A stretch of DNA of 64,000 bases from an uncultured Ruminiclostridium sp. (GCA_947594425.1 CANQED010000004.1:124001-188000), one strand, 5' to 3'; positions 53,649-63,047 are shown, numbered from the stretch's first letter. Numbers and translations: made by a program. Notes: generated by a model from the sequence alone, not told the origin.

Positions 53649-55073
53649 TCAAAATCTGAAATCCCTCTGTCCGCTGTGAATGTTCTCAATATACTCTCTT
53701 GCGATATTGCGGACTTTTTCCTTGGGGATGTTAAGCAGCTCTTTTTCGATAAGCTTCTCCCCTATTTCTTTGGTCTCGGGCGACGCATAGTCCTCGATAT
53801 ATTCTTTTAAGGTCATTAGCGCGTTGGGGTGGCAGCAGTTTTGTATCTGCCCCGCCTTGCATAAGCTCATAAAGCGGTCGCCTGTTCTCCCCTCTCTATA
53901 GCATGCGGTGCAAAACGACGGGATATATCCGAGCTTCATAAGCCAGTTTACCACCTCGTCAAGGGTGCGGTTATCCGAGACGTCAAACTGCGCGGAGTTC
54001 TCTTCCTCGGGCTCGGGTTCGGCATAGCCGCCTACGCTTGTACGCGAGCCGCCGCTTATCTGCGATATACCGAGCTTAAGCACGCGTTCGCGGGATTTTT
54101 GACTTTCGCGGGTAGAAACTATCAGCCCCGTGTACGGAACGCATATTCTGAGACAGGCTACTATCTTAGCAAAGGTATCGTCGGTTATCCCGTTGTCAAA
54201 GGCGTCGGGGTCGATATCGTCCGCTCTTCTCACCCTCGGTACGGAAATGGTATGCGGTCCTACGCCATGCACAGCCTCAAGGTGCTCCGCGTGCATAAGC
54301 AACCCCGCAAACTCGTATCTGTAAAGCTCCAGCCCGAACAGCGCGCCTATGCCTACATCGTCTATGCCGCCCTCCATAGCCCTGTCCATTGCCTCGGTAT
54401 GATAAGCGTAATTGTGCTTAGGTCCCGTGGGGTGCAGACGCTCGTAACTCTCCTTATGATAGGTCTCCTGAAACAGAATATATGTGCCTATACCCGCCTC
54501 TTTCAGCTTGCGATAATTTTCTACCGTGGTAGCCGCTATATTGACATTAACGCGGCGGATAGCCCCGTTCTTATGCTTTATAGAGTATATAGTATTTATG
54601 CTCTCGAGAATGTACTCAAGCGGGTTATTTACGGGATCCTCGCCCGCCTCGATAGCAAGGCGCTTATGCCCCATATCCTGCAGTGCAGTTACCTCGGCGC
54701 GTATCTCGTCCTGAGTGAGCTTTTTGCGACAGATATGCTTATTTTTCGCGTGATACGGACAGTATAGACAGCCGTTAACGCAATAATTAGACAGGTACAG
54801 CGGCGCAAACATAACTATCCTGTTGCCGTAAAAGTCCTTTTTTATCTGCTCTGCGAGCGCGTATATCTCCTCGTTCTTTTCGGGGATATCGCAGTCGAGC
54901 AGTACCAAAGCCTCACGGTGCGGCAGCCCTTTGCGCTGCTTTGCCTTTTCTATTATCTCGCTGATAAGCTTTTCGTTGTGCTTATTCTCCTCCGCGTATG
55001 CGAGGGTCTCCATAATTTCCTCGTGGTTGATAAATTCCTCCGCCTTGAGGGATTTAGGGTCGTACTTGTACAT
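53649..55073 (-). CDS. hydG: [FeFe]-hydrogenase maturation radical SAM enzyme HydG
   Basis: 474 aa. Radical SAM motif CVNGCLYCPYH (CX3CX2C) near residue 92, VNVNIAATTVENYRKLKEAG, and the C-terminal cluster CTACYREGRTGDRFM plus a distal cysteine. HydG cleaves tyrosine to give the CO and CN ligands of the H-cluster. In operon TM1266-hydG-hydF, regulated by the leader RNA upstream. Confidence 0.96.
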   Translation of the reverse strand: MYKYDPKSLKAEEFINHEEIMETLAYAEENKHNEKLISEIIEKAKQRKGLPHREALVLLDCDIPEKNEEIYALAEQIKKDFYGNRIVMFAPLYLSNYCVNGCLYCPYHAKNKHICRKKLTQDEIRAEVTALQDMGHKRLAIEAGEDPVNNPLEYILESINTIYSIKHKNGAIRRVNVNIAATTVENYRKLKEAGIGTYILFQETYHKESYERLHPTGPKHNYAYHTEAMDRAMEGGIDDVGIGALFGLELYRYEFAGLLMHAEHLEAVHGVGPHTISVPRVRRADDIDPDAFDNGITDDTFAKIVACLRICVPYTGLIVSTRESQKSRERVLKLGISQISGGSRTSVGGYAEPEPEEENSAQFDVSDNRTLDEVVNWLMKLGYIPSFCTACYREGRTGDRFMSLCKAGQIQNCCHPNALMTLKEYIEDYASPETKEIGEKLIEKELLNIPKEKVRNIAREYIENIHSGQRDFRF

Positions 55074-55088
55074 AATACTTGTTTCCTT

Positions 55089-55364
55089 TCATATTTTTTT
55101 AGTATCGTCGGGCATTTTTTGATACAAGGTCTTAGCGGACACGCCGCTTAGCGCGCCGAGCTTTCCGGACAGGGTGCTGATAACGTCCTGCGGAGCGTCT
55201 ATAGCGACGCTTATTATCGATACCCCCGCCTTTTCGTACGGGACGCCCATTCTGCCGATAATATACTGCCCGCAGTCGTGCAAAAGCTCGTTTAACCGCT
55301 GTACGCTGTCCTTATCCGATACCACTATACCGATAAGCGCAACTCTTGTTTCGGTTTCCTCCAC
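55089..55364 (-). CDS. TM1266 family hydrogenase-linked regulator
   Basis: 91 aa from GTG 55364, 8 bases after AAGGAGG; the ATG 36 bases upstream lies inside the terminator hairpin and is not used. TRVALIGIVVSDKDSVQRLN, LLHDCGQYIIGRMGVPYEKA and VSIISVAIDAPQDVISTLSG are typical of the TM1266 (iron-only hydrogenase system putative regulator) family, an ACT/CopG-like fold. Confidence 0.9.
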   Translation of the reverse strand: MEETETRVALIGIVVSDKDSVQRLNELLHDCGQYIIGRMGVPYEKAGVSIISVAIDAPQDVISTLSGKLGALSGVSAKTLYQKMPDDTKKI

Positions 55365-55380
55365 AATAAACGCCTCCTTA

Positions 55381-55519
55381 AAAAATAAATTCCGCACCAA
55401 AAGGCGCGGAGATACTTCTTATCTAATATGGCGCGCCTTTCTTCTCAGTATGCCTTTGAAGTCAGTACAGCTTTAAATTATCACGGTTCGACGTAGGATA
55501 CCCCGCATCTCACCTTTAC
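55381..55519 (-). promoter_or_regulatory. Leader RNA with terminator and antiterminator (hydrogenase maturation operon)
   Basis: On the minus strand CCGCGCC-TTTT-GGTGCGG (55392-55409) and a T-rich tail (55381-55391) form a terminator. Its 5' arm is also perfectly complementary over 9 bases (55400-55408) to 55432-55440, giving a competing antiterminator. A further stem lies upstream near 55495-55512. This mutually exclusive pairing is how riboswitches and attenuators work. I do not recognise the class. Confidence 0.65.
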
Positions 55520-55525
55520 ATCTAA

Positions 55526-55554
55526 ATTTTATCATAAAAAGTTCGTATTGTCAA
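55526..55554 (-). promoter_or_regulatory. Sigma-A promoter of the TM1266-hydG-hydF operon
   Basis: Minus strand TTGACA (55549-55554), 17 bases, TAAAAT (55526-55531); start about 55519, leader 155 nt. Confidence 0.85.
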
Positions 55555-55562
55555 GCGGCAAA

Positions 55563-56495
55563 TTATTCATCGGACGGCTTGCTTGACCTTTTCTCGCCCT
55601 CTGTCGCGGGGCGGACGATAAGCTTAGATATACAGTTATCCTTTACTTCTTTTACGGTAAAAACTATATCCTTATAAAACACCTTAGGCGGCTTTTCGTC
55701 CTCCTCGGGGATATGCCCGATAAGGTCGGTGACAAAGCCCGCGATAGTGTCGTACTCGTGATCCTCTTCAAGCTCATAACCGAACAGCTCGAGCACATCG
55801 TCGGGGTCCGCCTCGCCGTCGACCTCATAAACGCCGTCGGCGCGCTTTCTGATAAGCTCGTGCTCCTCGTCGTACTCGTCCTCTATATCGCCCATTATAG
55901 ACTCTATTATATCCTCTACGGTGATAATGCCCGCGGTTCCGCCGTATTCGTCCACAACTACCGCCATACCGCTTTTTTGCGTGGTGAGCAGCTTAAACAC
56001 GTCCGAGCAGGCGCAGGACTGCGGCACATATACCGCCTCGCGCAAAAAGTCGTTTATAGTCAGCTTGTCGGTGTCGTTGCTTCCGACAAGGCACAACAGA
56101 TCCTTTACGATAATTATCCCTATTATATCGTCTATGCTGTCACGGTAGACAGGTATTCTCGAAAAGCCCTCGTCAAGCGCGATATACACAATATCGTCAA
56201 GCGACGCGGCGGCTTCTACGCCGACTATATTTTTTCTGTGGGTCATAACGTCCGACGCGTCTAAGCCGCCGAACTCAAATACGTTATTTATCATCTGTGC
56301 GGATTCGTCATTAACGCTGCCGTATTCGCTCCCCGCGTCGACCATGGAGATAATGTCGTCCTCGGTGACGTCGTCCCCGAGATATTCCTCTCCCAACGCC
56401 TTTGACAGCAGCTTGTCAAGCCCCTTATTAAGCAAAATAAGCGGAGACAGCAGAGCTCGTCGTACCTTTTTGCGTTTTCGTCCGTCAGATTCCAT
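55563..56495 (-). CDS. CBS-domain CorC/HlyC-type protein
   Basis: 310 aa from ATG 56495 (weak GGAG upstream). Pair of CBS domains (ASDVMTHRKNIVGVEAAASL and DEGFSRIPVYRDSIDDIIGI; SGMAVVVDEYGGTAGIITVE) followed by a CorC_HlyC transporter-associated domain. There is no CNNM/DUF21 membrane domain, so it is the soluble YbeX/CorC type. Probably linked to divalent-cation or ribosome-related homeostasis. Divergence in the N-terminal 70 residues. Confidence 0.9.
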   Translation of the reverse strand: MESDGRKRKKVRRALLSPLILLNKGLDKLLSKALGEEYLGDDVTEDDIISMVDAGSEYGSVNDESAQMINNVFEFGGLDASDVMTHRKNIVGVEAAASLDDIVYIALDEGFSRIPVYRDSIDDIIGIIIVKDLLCLVGSNDTDKLTINDFLREAVYVPQSCACSDVFKLLTTQKSGMAVVVDEYGGTAGIITVEDIIESIMGDIEDEYDEEHELIRKRADGVYEVDGEADPDDVLELFGYELEEDHEYDTIAGFVTDLIGHIPEEDEKPPKVFYKDIVFTVKEVKDNCISKLIVRPATEGEKRSSKPSDE

Positions 56496-56575
56496 ATTTA
56501 TGATAATGCTCCGAAACGCGGAGCGTTCTCCTTTCGCGGTTGATAAAATTAATATATCATAAAACCGTATTGCTG

Positions 56576-57346
56576 TCAAGTGATATTTAGCCCGAAGAAT
56601 TTTATAGCGTTTTCATTGCAGGCGGCTATCGCCTCATCTATAGTTATCCCTTTTATCTCGGCAAGTCTCGCCGCGGTATACTTTACCATAGAGCTTATAC
56701 AGCGCTCGCCCCTATGAGGGGTCGGAGCCATATACGGGCAGTCGGTCTCTAAGAAAAGCCTGTCGAGCGGCACCGCCTCGCACGCCGCGACCGCCTTTTT
56801 CGCATTTTTAAAGGTAAGCACGCCCGTAAAGCTGATATACAGCCCCATATCTATTATCTCGCGTGCGGTTTCGGCACTGCCCGAAAAGCAGTGCATAACC
56901 GCCTTCTTAGGTCTTGTCCTGCGCAGGATATCCATAGTATCCTCTGTAGCGTCACGCGAATGTATTATCACGGGCATATCAAGCTCTTTGGCAAGCTCGA
57001 GCTGCTCAGTGAATACCTTTATCTGCCTTTCGCGGTCGTATTCGTCATAGTGATAGTCAAGCCCTATTTCGCCTATAGCGACGGTTTTTTCGTCCTTAGC
57101 GAGCGAGCGCAAAATATCGAGGTAATCATTAGGCAGGTCGTATATTTCTTCGGGGTGAACGCCTACTGCCGCGAACATATTGGGATAAGTATTAGCAAGC
57201 TGTACCGACCTTTCGCTGCGCGAAATGCTGCACCCTATATTTATTATAGCCGCTATATCGGTATCGAACATAGTCTTTATCAGCAAGTCGCGGTCTACAT
57301 CAAATTTTTCGTCGTCATAATGCGCGTGAGTATCGATTATCTTCAT
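56576..57346 (-). CDS. tatD: TatD-family DNase/hydrolase
   Basis: 256 aa. Metal motifs: IDTHAHYDDEKF, GEIGLDYHYD, VIIHSRDATEDT, MHCFSGSAE, and LETDCPYMAPTPHRG. Usual length. TatD proteins are 3'-5' DNases and act on damaged DNA ends. Only one base separates its start from the end of the LacI gene on the same strand. Confidence 0.95.
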   Translation of the reverse strand: MKIIDTHAHYDDEKFDVDRDLLIKTMFDTDIAAIINIGCSISRSERSVQLANTYPNMFAAVGVHPEEIYDLPNDYLDILRSLAKDEKTVAIGEIGLDYHYDEYDRERQIKVFTEQLELAKELDMPVIIHSRDATEDTMDILRRTRPKKAVMHCFSGSAETAREIIDMGLYISFTGVLTFKNAKKAVAACEAVPLDRLFLETDCPYMAPTPHRGERCISSMVKYTAARLAEIKGITIDEAIAACNENAIKFFGLNIT

Positions 57347-57347
57347 A

Positions 57348-58370
57348 TCATTGACCCTGCTTAAGATTTTTAACGCTGTCGCGGATTATCAGCTTTCCGT
57401 TTACGAGCTTTCTGCCGCGGGTATAATTTTTATCCCGTATCTTTCTTATGATAGTGTCTACCGCCTCGCTGCTCATAAGCTTGCTGTCTACGTCTACGGT
57501 GGTAATTCTCGGGGTGGATATCGTAGAATATATATGATTGTCATAACCTACTACAGATATATCGTCAGGTACGGAATACCCCGCGTTTTTAAGCTGATTT
57601 ATCAGAGCATAAGCCGCCTCGTCACAATTGCAGACAAAAGCCGTCGGCATATCGTCGGGAAGCGCAAAGGTGCGATATATAAACCCGTTTTCTCCTCGGT
57701 CGTCGATCACCCTGTCGGCTCTGAGCGGCAGCCCTTTTTCGAGCAATGCCTTATAATATCCGAGATAGCGGTCGAGAATGCTCGAGGTCGCGCTTATCTT
57801 TCCGAGAAAGCCTATCTCGGTATGTCCGCAGGAGATAAGATAATTAGTTATCATATACGAGCCGAAAAAGCCGTCCGAGAGTATTGTATCGGTGCGGTTC
57901 TCTCCGCTGTAAAAGTCAAGGAATACTATCGGCAAATTCTGCTTAATAAGCTCATTTACATAAGCATTGTCAAGCTGTCCGAGGACGATAATGCCGTCGG
58001 TCTTTTTATCCGTGACGGAGTTAGGCATGACCTTGTGCGCGGCGTCGCTGTCGGAGACCACGTCGAGAATGCCGTAATAATTCTGCCTTTGAAGAAGCTC
58101 TATAATATGCCGATACATTACCCAGTAAAATGCGCTAGCGTCATTGATAAAGCGCTTTGCCACGACTATGCTTATATTAAAAGAAAAGCCGTCTTGCGCC
58201 GTCTTGGACGAACAGCTGAAACGATATCCCATTTCGCTCGCCTTTTGCTTAATAAGCTCACGCAGTTCTTCGCTTACGCCCTCCTTATCGCCGAGCGCCT
58301 TTGACACGGTCACCGTGCTGACGTCCATAGATTTGGCTATATCGCTCATTGTAACCGACTTCTTTTTCAT
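57348..58370 (-). CDS. LacI-family regulator (1)
   Basis: 340 aa from ATG 58370 (GGAGGC upstream). HTH TMSDIAKSMDVSTVTVSKAL and hinge, then a periplasmic-binding-like ligand domain (DGIIVLGQLDN, FVCNCDEAAYALINQLKNAG, VVGYDNHIYSTISTPRITTV). Ligand unknown. Promoter on the minus strand: TTTACA (58447-58452), 17 bases, TACAAT (58424-58429). Divergent from a second LacI-type gene. Confidence 0.95.
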   Translation of the reverse strand: MKKKSVTMSDIAKSMDVSTVTVSKALGDKEGVSEELRELIKQKASEMGYRFSCSSKTAQDGFSFNISIVVAKRFINDASAFYWVMYRHIIELLQRQNYYGILDVVSDSDAAHKVMPNSVTDKKTDGIIVLGQLDNAYVNELIKQNLPIVFLDFYSGENRTDTILSDGFFGSYMITNYLISCGHTEIGFLGKISATSSILDRYLGYYKALLEKGLPLRADRVIDDRGENGFIYRTFALPDDMPTAFVCNCDEAAYALINQLKNAGYSVPDDISVVGYDNHIYSTISTPRITTVDVDSKLMSSEAVDTIIRKIRDKNYTRGRKLVNGKLIIRDSVKNLKQGQ

Positions 58371-58699
58371 ATCAACGCCTCCGTTCATCAATTACTTACC
58401 TAAATTCTCATCTTTACATTATTATTGTAACTTAATTTTAACGATTTGTAAAGTAATTTTTTGCACAAAATATCAAAATTTTATTTGAAATTTTTTACAT
58501 TGAAAAATTTATATGCAGAATTTACTGTTTTTATAGGCTTACACCGTCTTTTTTAGTGGTAATGTATAAAAGAAAATATTATATTTTGTTTAATAATCAC
58601 ATTGAAAAAAAGCGGTAACGGTTATATAATAATAATGTAGAATTTTTTTGTATAATATCGGCCGTCAAGGGGCGGCACAAAGTCGGCAGAGGTGGTATA
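58371..58699. promoter_or_regulatory. Divergent control region between two LacI-family genes
   Basis: AT-rich with the minus-strand promoter at 58424-58452 and a plus-strand TATAAT at 58651-58656 (its -35 is not clear). An AAAGCGGTAACGGTTAT segment at about 58608-58624 resembles a LacI-type half-site cluster and could bind one of the two regulators. Confidence 0.5.
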
Positions 58700-59695
58700 A
58701 TGAGCATAACTATCAAGGATGTTGCAAGAGAGGCAAACGTATCGGTAGCTACTGTATCAAGAGTTCTCAATAAAAAGACAAACGTATCCGAAGAAGCGGT
58801 AAACGCGGTAAACGCCGCCGTAGATAAGTTAGGCTACAACCCTAATTTTCTCGGCAGAGATCTAAGAAAGAGCGAGACCCGCAGGATACTCGCGATAATC
58901 GCCTCTACCGAGCAGAGCTTTTATTCCGACGTTATACGCGGAATGGAGGCCGCCGCCTTTGCTCAAGGGTACGACGTACTGATAGCCTCTACCCACGACG
59001 ACCCCTCTCACGAGATGCACCTGTTAGGTATGCTGTTTTCTCGGGCGGTAGACGGCGCCGTTTTGCTCGGTCCTAAGCTTGACGCTAACACTATAAATCA
59101 GCTCGGAGAAAAGCACAATATAGCAATGTGCCTCGAAAGGCTCGACAACTGCCACGTCCTTACGGTCACGATAGACAATGTTAAAGCGGGGCGCGACGCG
59201 GTAAATTATCTTATCAAAAAGGGGCACCGCCGCATAGGACTTATCACCACCATGGTAAGAAGCCAGTCTAGCATAGACCGCGAGATAGGCTATAAGCTCG
59301 CACTTAAAGATAACGATATACCGTTTAATGAAGAATATGTATATTTCGGCGGGTACGAGACCGAATACGGTATGCGCGGGTGCGAATATCTTATGAGCCT
59401 GCCCTCCCCGCCGACCGCTGTCTTCTGCATATCGGATATAATAGCGATAGGCGCTATGAACTACGCCCTCGCAAAGGGGTACAGGATAGGCAAGGATCTC
59501 ATCTTTATGGGATTTGATAATATCCAGTATTCAAATATGTTTGTGCCGCATTTGTCGACAGTAGAGCAGCCCTGCTATGCGCAAGGTAAGCTCGTTATCG
59601 AAAAGCTGATAGAGAATATAAAATCGCAAAAGCCCGACCACAATCTATATACCCTGCCGCACAGTCTTGTGCTGAGAGATTCTACGGGAGATTGA
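58700..59695 (+). CDS. LacI-family regulator (2)
   Basis: 331 aa, AGAGGTGG before ATG 58700. HTH TIKDVAREANVSVATVSRVL, NKKTNVSEEAVNAVNAAV, ligand domain with VDGAVLLGPKLD, DNVKAGRDAVNYLIKKGHRR, CISDIIAIGAMNYALAKGYR and MGFDNIQYSNMFVPHLSTVE. CcpA/PurR-like length. Ends at a strong terminator. No sugar genes lie beside it, so it may act at distant sites. Confidence 0.95.
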   Translation: MSITIKDVAREANVSVATVSRVLNKKTNVSEEAVNAVNAAVDKLGYNPNFLGRDLRKSETRRILAIIASTEQSFYSDVIRGMEAAAFAQGYDVLIASTHDDPSHEMHLLGMLFSRAVDGAVLLGPKLDANTINQLGEKHNIAMCLERLDNCHVLTVTIDNVKAGRDAVNYLIKKGHRRIGLITTMVRSQSSIDREIGYKLALKDNDIPFNEEYVYFGGYETEYGMRGCEYLMSLPSPPTAVFCISDIIAIGAMNYALAKGYRIGKDLIFMGFDNIQYSNMFVPHLSTVEQPCYAQGKLVIEKLIENIKSQKPDHNLYTLPHSLVLRDSTGD

Positions 59696-59706
59696 CGATA
59701 TAAATT

Positions 59707-59749
59707 CCCCCTTGCGTTAAGTAAATTAACCGCAAGGGGGATATTTTTG
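59707..59749. terminator. Bidirectional terminator after LacI (2) and the Cthe_2159-like gene
   Basis: CCCCCTTGCG / CGCAAGGGGG, then ATATTTTTG. Confidence 0.93.
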
Positions 59750-61633
59750 TTAAAAGCCCATCATACCGGGTCTGCCGCCGCCCGGGCGACCTCCTCCGCC
59801 TCCAAAGCCTCCGGTTGTTCCGCCGGTCACGCCGTTTGCGGCGGTAAAGGTGCTAAGCACATTTTCTCCCGCGTACACGGTGTACTCTGTTCCCTCTTTT
59901 AATTCGGGGGAAGAAATCACCGCGCACTGCGCACTTTTAGCACTGACAGTCGAGAGCACGGTGTTGCCGTCGGAGTCCTTAACGCTAAACTCGCTGTTGG
60001 CGGCGATATCGCCGTTTATCATAATACACGGAGCGGTCGAAGAGCTTGGGGTCTGCGCCATGCCTACCGCACCCAAAGCGATAAGCGTACCGCCCGTAAG
60101 GTCAAAGGACATCTGATAATCCAGCGCGCCGTTTCCACTGTTGGTAGGTCCGTAAATTATCAGCGAGCCGCCGCTCATCTTTATATCTCCGTTAGAGTCG
60201 ACGCCGTCGCCCGACGCGTTTACTACTATGTCGCCGCTTGTGATATTCATATAATAATCGCTCGAGCCCTCGCTTCCAAAGCCCATCATACCGCCGTTGT
60301 CGCCGCCCGCAGCGTTAAGACCGTCGTCGTATGCCGTAAGTGAAATATTTCCGCCCGATATATCTATAGTCTTACCCTCTATTCCCTCATAGCAGGTGGC
60401 TATATTTATATCTCCGCTTTTTATAGTAAGAGCGTCGTCGGCGTGCAAAGCGTCGTCGCCCGACGATATAGCTAACGTACCGCCGTTAATTGCTACATTA
60501 ACGGAGTGCAAAGAGTCGTCGGCGGTATCTAAATTAAACGTGCCGCCGTTTATCTCGACCGACGCTCCCGCCTTAAAGCCCTTTGTGCTTACGGCTGTAT
60601 TGCCGCTGTCGTCGGTCATTGTGTCAAAATCGAACGGAGCTCTGCCGCCGCCGTTAAAATTGCCAAATCTTCCGCCGCCGAAATCGTCTCCCGCGGTATA
60701 CTCTACCTCGGCGCTCCCTCCTCCGGTGACTACGGTATATTCTCCTCCGTTTACGGTAAGCTTAGTCTCGGCCTGAACGGCGTCGCCGTCCGCGTCGATA
60801 TTGTATGTGCCGCCGTCAAGAGTGATATAGCCGAGCGTCTCGTCGTCAGCCTCTGTGGACTTAAGCCCGTCGCCGCCGCTTTTGACGGTGATACTGCCGC
60901 CGCTTATCTCGAGGCTGTCCTTGCCCGTTATTCCGTCGTCGGCTGATGTTACCGTGATATTACCGCCCGATATTTTAAGGGTGTCCTTGCACTTTATCCC
61001 GTCCTTATAGTTTGCCGTTACAGTCAGCTCTCCTCCGCCCTCGATAACAGTATCGTCCTTGCTGAAGAGCGCCGCGTCGGGCTCGTCCTCGCCGTTTTCC
61101 AAGACATAATCGCCCCCGTCGGCAAGTGCATTTTTCGAGCCGTCGGCAAGCCTAACGGTCAGGGTATCGGCGTTAATACAATATATAGGCGCGCCGCTTT
61201 TGCAGGTAAGGTCAAGCCCGTTAAGGATGATCGTCACCTTGTCGTCCTTGCCCGCGTCTACTATCACCTGCCCGTCCGAGCAATTGCCCATGATCTCGTA
61301 TGTCCCCGCACGGGATATGGTCGCCTTGGCGCCATCCGTTTTTATATCGCCGCCCTCGGCCGAAACCGCGCTGTCGCTGAAGGTTATCTTACAGTCGGCG
61401 GATACCGCTGCGCCCGACGAGGCTGGAGCGTCGCTGTCGGCGCTTTCCTGCCCGGCAGAAGCTTCCTGTCCGGAAGAGCTTTCCTGTTGAGAGGAAGCTT
61501 CCTGACCGGAAGAAACGCTGTCCGCAGCGGAAGAAGCTTCATCCCCCGAAACGACCGAGGCAGTCTTTTCGGTACAGCCGCACATTAGTGCCGCTAAACA
61601 TATTACCGCCAAAAATCCGTTAAATCTTTTCAT
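59750..61633 (-). CDS. Cthe_2159-like beta-helix carbohydrate-binding lipoprotein
   Basis: 627 aa from ATG 61633. Lipoprotein signal (Cys20), then a Ser/Gln/Glu-rich low-complexity linker with SSGQEAS-type repeats. A long parallel beta-helix made of repeats such as GDGLKS, GGNITVTSADDGITGKDSLE, SGDDALHADDALTIKSGDIN (DUF4353/Cthe_2159 family) follows, and a Gly/Arg/Phe-rich tail (GGRPGGGRPGMMGF). The family binds acidic polysaccharides and calcium. Third gene of the VTC-DUF4956 operon. Confidence 0.9.
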   Translation of the reverse strand: MKRFNGFLAVICLAALMCGCTEKTASVVSGDEASSAADSVSSGQEASSQQESSSGQEASAGQESADSDAPASSGAAVSADCKITFSDSAVSAEGGDIKTDGAKATISRAGTYEIMGNCSDGQVIVDAGKDDKVTIILNGLDLTCKSGAPIYCINADTLTVRLADGSKNALADGGDYVLENGEDEPDAALFSKDDTVIEGGGELTVTANYKDGIKCKDTLKISGGNITVTSADDGITGKDSLEISGGSITVKSGGDGLKSTEADDETLGYITLDGGTYNIDADGDAVQAETKLTVNGGEYTVVTGGGSAEVEYTAGDDFGGGRFGNFNGGGRAPFDFDTMTDDSGNTAVSTKGFKAGASVEINGGTFNLDTADDSLHSVNVAINGGTLAISSGDDALHADDALTIKSGDINIATCYEGIEGKTIDISGGNISLTAYDDGLNAAGGDNGGMMGFGSEGSSDYYMNITSGDIVVNASGDGVDSNGDIKMSGGSLIIYGPTNSGNGALDYQMSFDLTGGTLIALGAVGMAQTPSSSTAPCIMINGDIAANSEFSVKDSDGNTVLSTVSAKSAQCAVISSPELKEGTEYTVYAGENVLSTFTAANGVTGGTTGGFGGGGGRPGGGRPGMMGF

Positions 61634-61644
61634 ACTTACTCCTT

Positions 61645-62319
61645 TTACAGTTCCTCGGGAGAGGTAGGCATTATGCCGCAGGATATGGGAAGATTGCCGT
61701 TGCGGCAGCGCAGCTTGTCTATCATTTCTTTTTCCTTGCGCGTATCTTTCTGGCATATTTCGTATTTTAGATCGTACATAGTGCCCATACCGCTGGTCTT
61801 TGCCTGCAAAAGCTCCGCCTTAGTGCAATATTCGCCGAATATCTCGTCAAAGCAGCCGCAGTAATCGAGGTTCTCGGGTATGGAAATTCTAAGCAGCTTA
61901 GAGCTCGACGGTGACGAAAACGCGGGGATAAATCCCAAGATAACAAGCACCGCTCCGACCGATACCGCGAGGATCGCCGCAAATCCGATATACCCCATTC
62001 CGACCGCAAGCCCGAGCCCCATAGCGTAAAATATATAGCAGATGTCGCGCGAATTGCCGGGAGCGGAGCGAAATCTTATCAGGCTGAAAGCTCCCATTAC
62101 CGCAAGTCCCGCTCCTACCGAGCCGTTTACCAGCATAATTACCGCCTGCACCAAAACGGGCAATACTATCAGCGATACCATCATATTTTTGGACGCGCGG
62201 CGGTTAGTAAGGCGATACACCGCCGCCGCAAGAAGTCCCGAGCCTATCGACGCCGCGATACAAATTAGGCAGGACTGTAAGGTCAGTCCGTCTGCGCTGC
62301 TAATGACACTTGAAAACAT
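61645..62319 (-). CDS. DUF4956 membrane protein
   Basis: 224 aa. Four to five membrane helices (SCLICIAASIGSGLLAAAVY, MVSLIVLPVLVQAVIMLVNG, VGAGLAVMGAFSLIRFRSA, ILAVSVGAVLVILGFIP) and a cytoplasmic tail. DUF4956 proteins recur between a VTC-type polyphosphate polymerase and an exported beta-helix or CotH protein. Overlaps the VTC gene by 37 bases and precedes the lipoprotein gene by 11. Confidence 0.92.
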   Translation of the reverse strand: MFSSVISSADGLTLQSCLICIAASIGSGLLAAAVYRLTNRRASKNMMVSLIVLPVLVQAVIMLVNGSVGAGLAVMGAFSLIRFRSAPGNSRDICYIFYAMGLGLAVGMGYIGFAAILAVSVGAVLVILGFIPAFSSPSSSKLLRISIPENLDYCGCFDEIFGEYCTKAELLQAKTSGMGTMYDLKYEICQKDTRKEKEMIDKLRCRNGNLPISCGIMPTSPEEL

Positions 62320-63047
62320 TTTTTACTCTCTCTTTCATTATTCTCAATAATCGGTCTTGTAATACCAATACCGGTAGAATATATATTCCCGTATTTAGAA
62401 AAAGAACCGATATATATCCCTAACTCAGACATAAGCACAGTCATCCACATAGGCACCGCGCCCGCCGTCTTAAGCTCCATTATCCTGTACGGCTGATTTA
62501 ACAGCGACTGTCCAAAGCAGCCCGCCCTTAAGTCCAGCGCGGTCGTCCTGCTTCGGATATTGCTGTCAAAAGTAAGTCTAAACTCGCTGTCGGCCTTTGC
62601 ATAATACGAGCAGCGGTCATAGCATATGACCATCTTCGGCTTTAGCCCGTAACGCTTTATCATAAAGTCTATCTCGTCTGTGACCTGCGAGGGGTGCTTA
62701 GGCTTAGCGCCGTGTACGAGCCACTCGTACGCCTCGGCGTACGGCATATGCTCACGCCGCTTGTAGACAATGCCCTTATATTTTTTCTTTATCTCGGCAT
62801 AGGCTATGCTCTGGTCGTCTGGGACGCCATAGCAGCGCAGCCTGAGCTTTTCTTTATATAACGGCTTTAAGAGAGAGTTGCGGATAAGCTCGTCAGACTC
62901 GTTGTCAAAGTAGATGTTGCATATCGTTTCGTCGCCGTATTCTTCTTTAGTCATAAGCGGCTCGAGCCGAGCGAGCAGCTGCTCGTACTTTTCTTTATCA
63001 AGGACAAATTTCAGCTCTTTACGCTTAAATGTATTTAAATGGGACAT
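62283..63047 (-). CDS. VTC-domain polyphosphate polymerase
   Basis: 254 aa. RKELKFVLDKEKYEQL, KEKLRLRCYGVPDD, YAEIKKKYKGIVYKRREHMP and VICYDRCSYYAKADSEFRLT are the basic tunnel motifs of the VTC catalytic domain (CYTH-like fold), which makes polyphosphate from ATP. First gene of the three-gene operon with DUF4956 and the Cthe_2159-like lipoprotein; such operons are thought to assemble a surface phosphate/polysaccharide structure. Confidence 0.9.
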   Translation of the reverse strand: MSHLNTFKRKELKFVLDKEKYEQLLARLEPLMTKEEYGDETICNIYFDNESDELIRNSLLKPLYKEKLRLRCYGVPDDQSIAYAEIKKKYKGIVYKRREHMPYAEAYEWLVHGAKPKHPSQVTDEIDFMIKRYGLKPKMVICYDRCSYYAKADSEFRLTFDSNIRSRTTALDLRAGCFGQSLLNQPYRIMELKTAGAVPMWMTVLMSELGIYIGSFSKYGNIYSTGIGITRPIIENNERESKKCFQVSLAAQTD

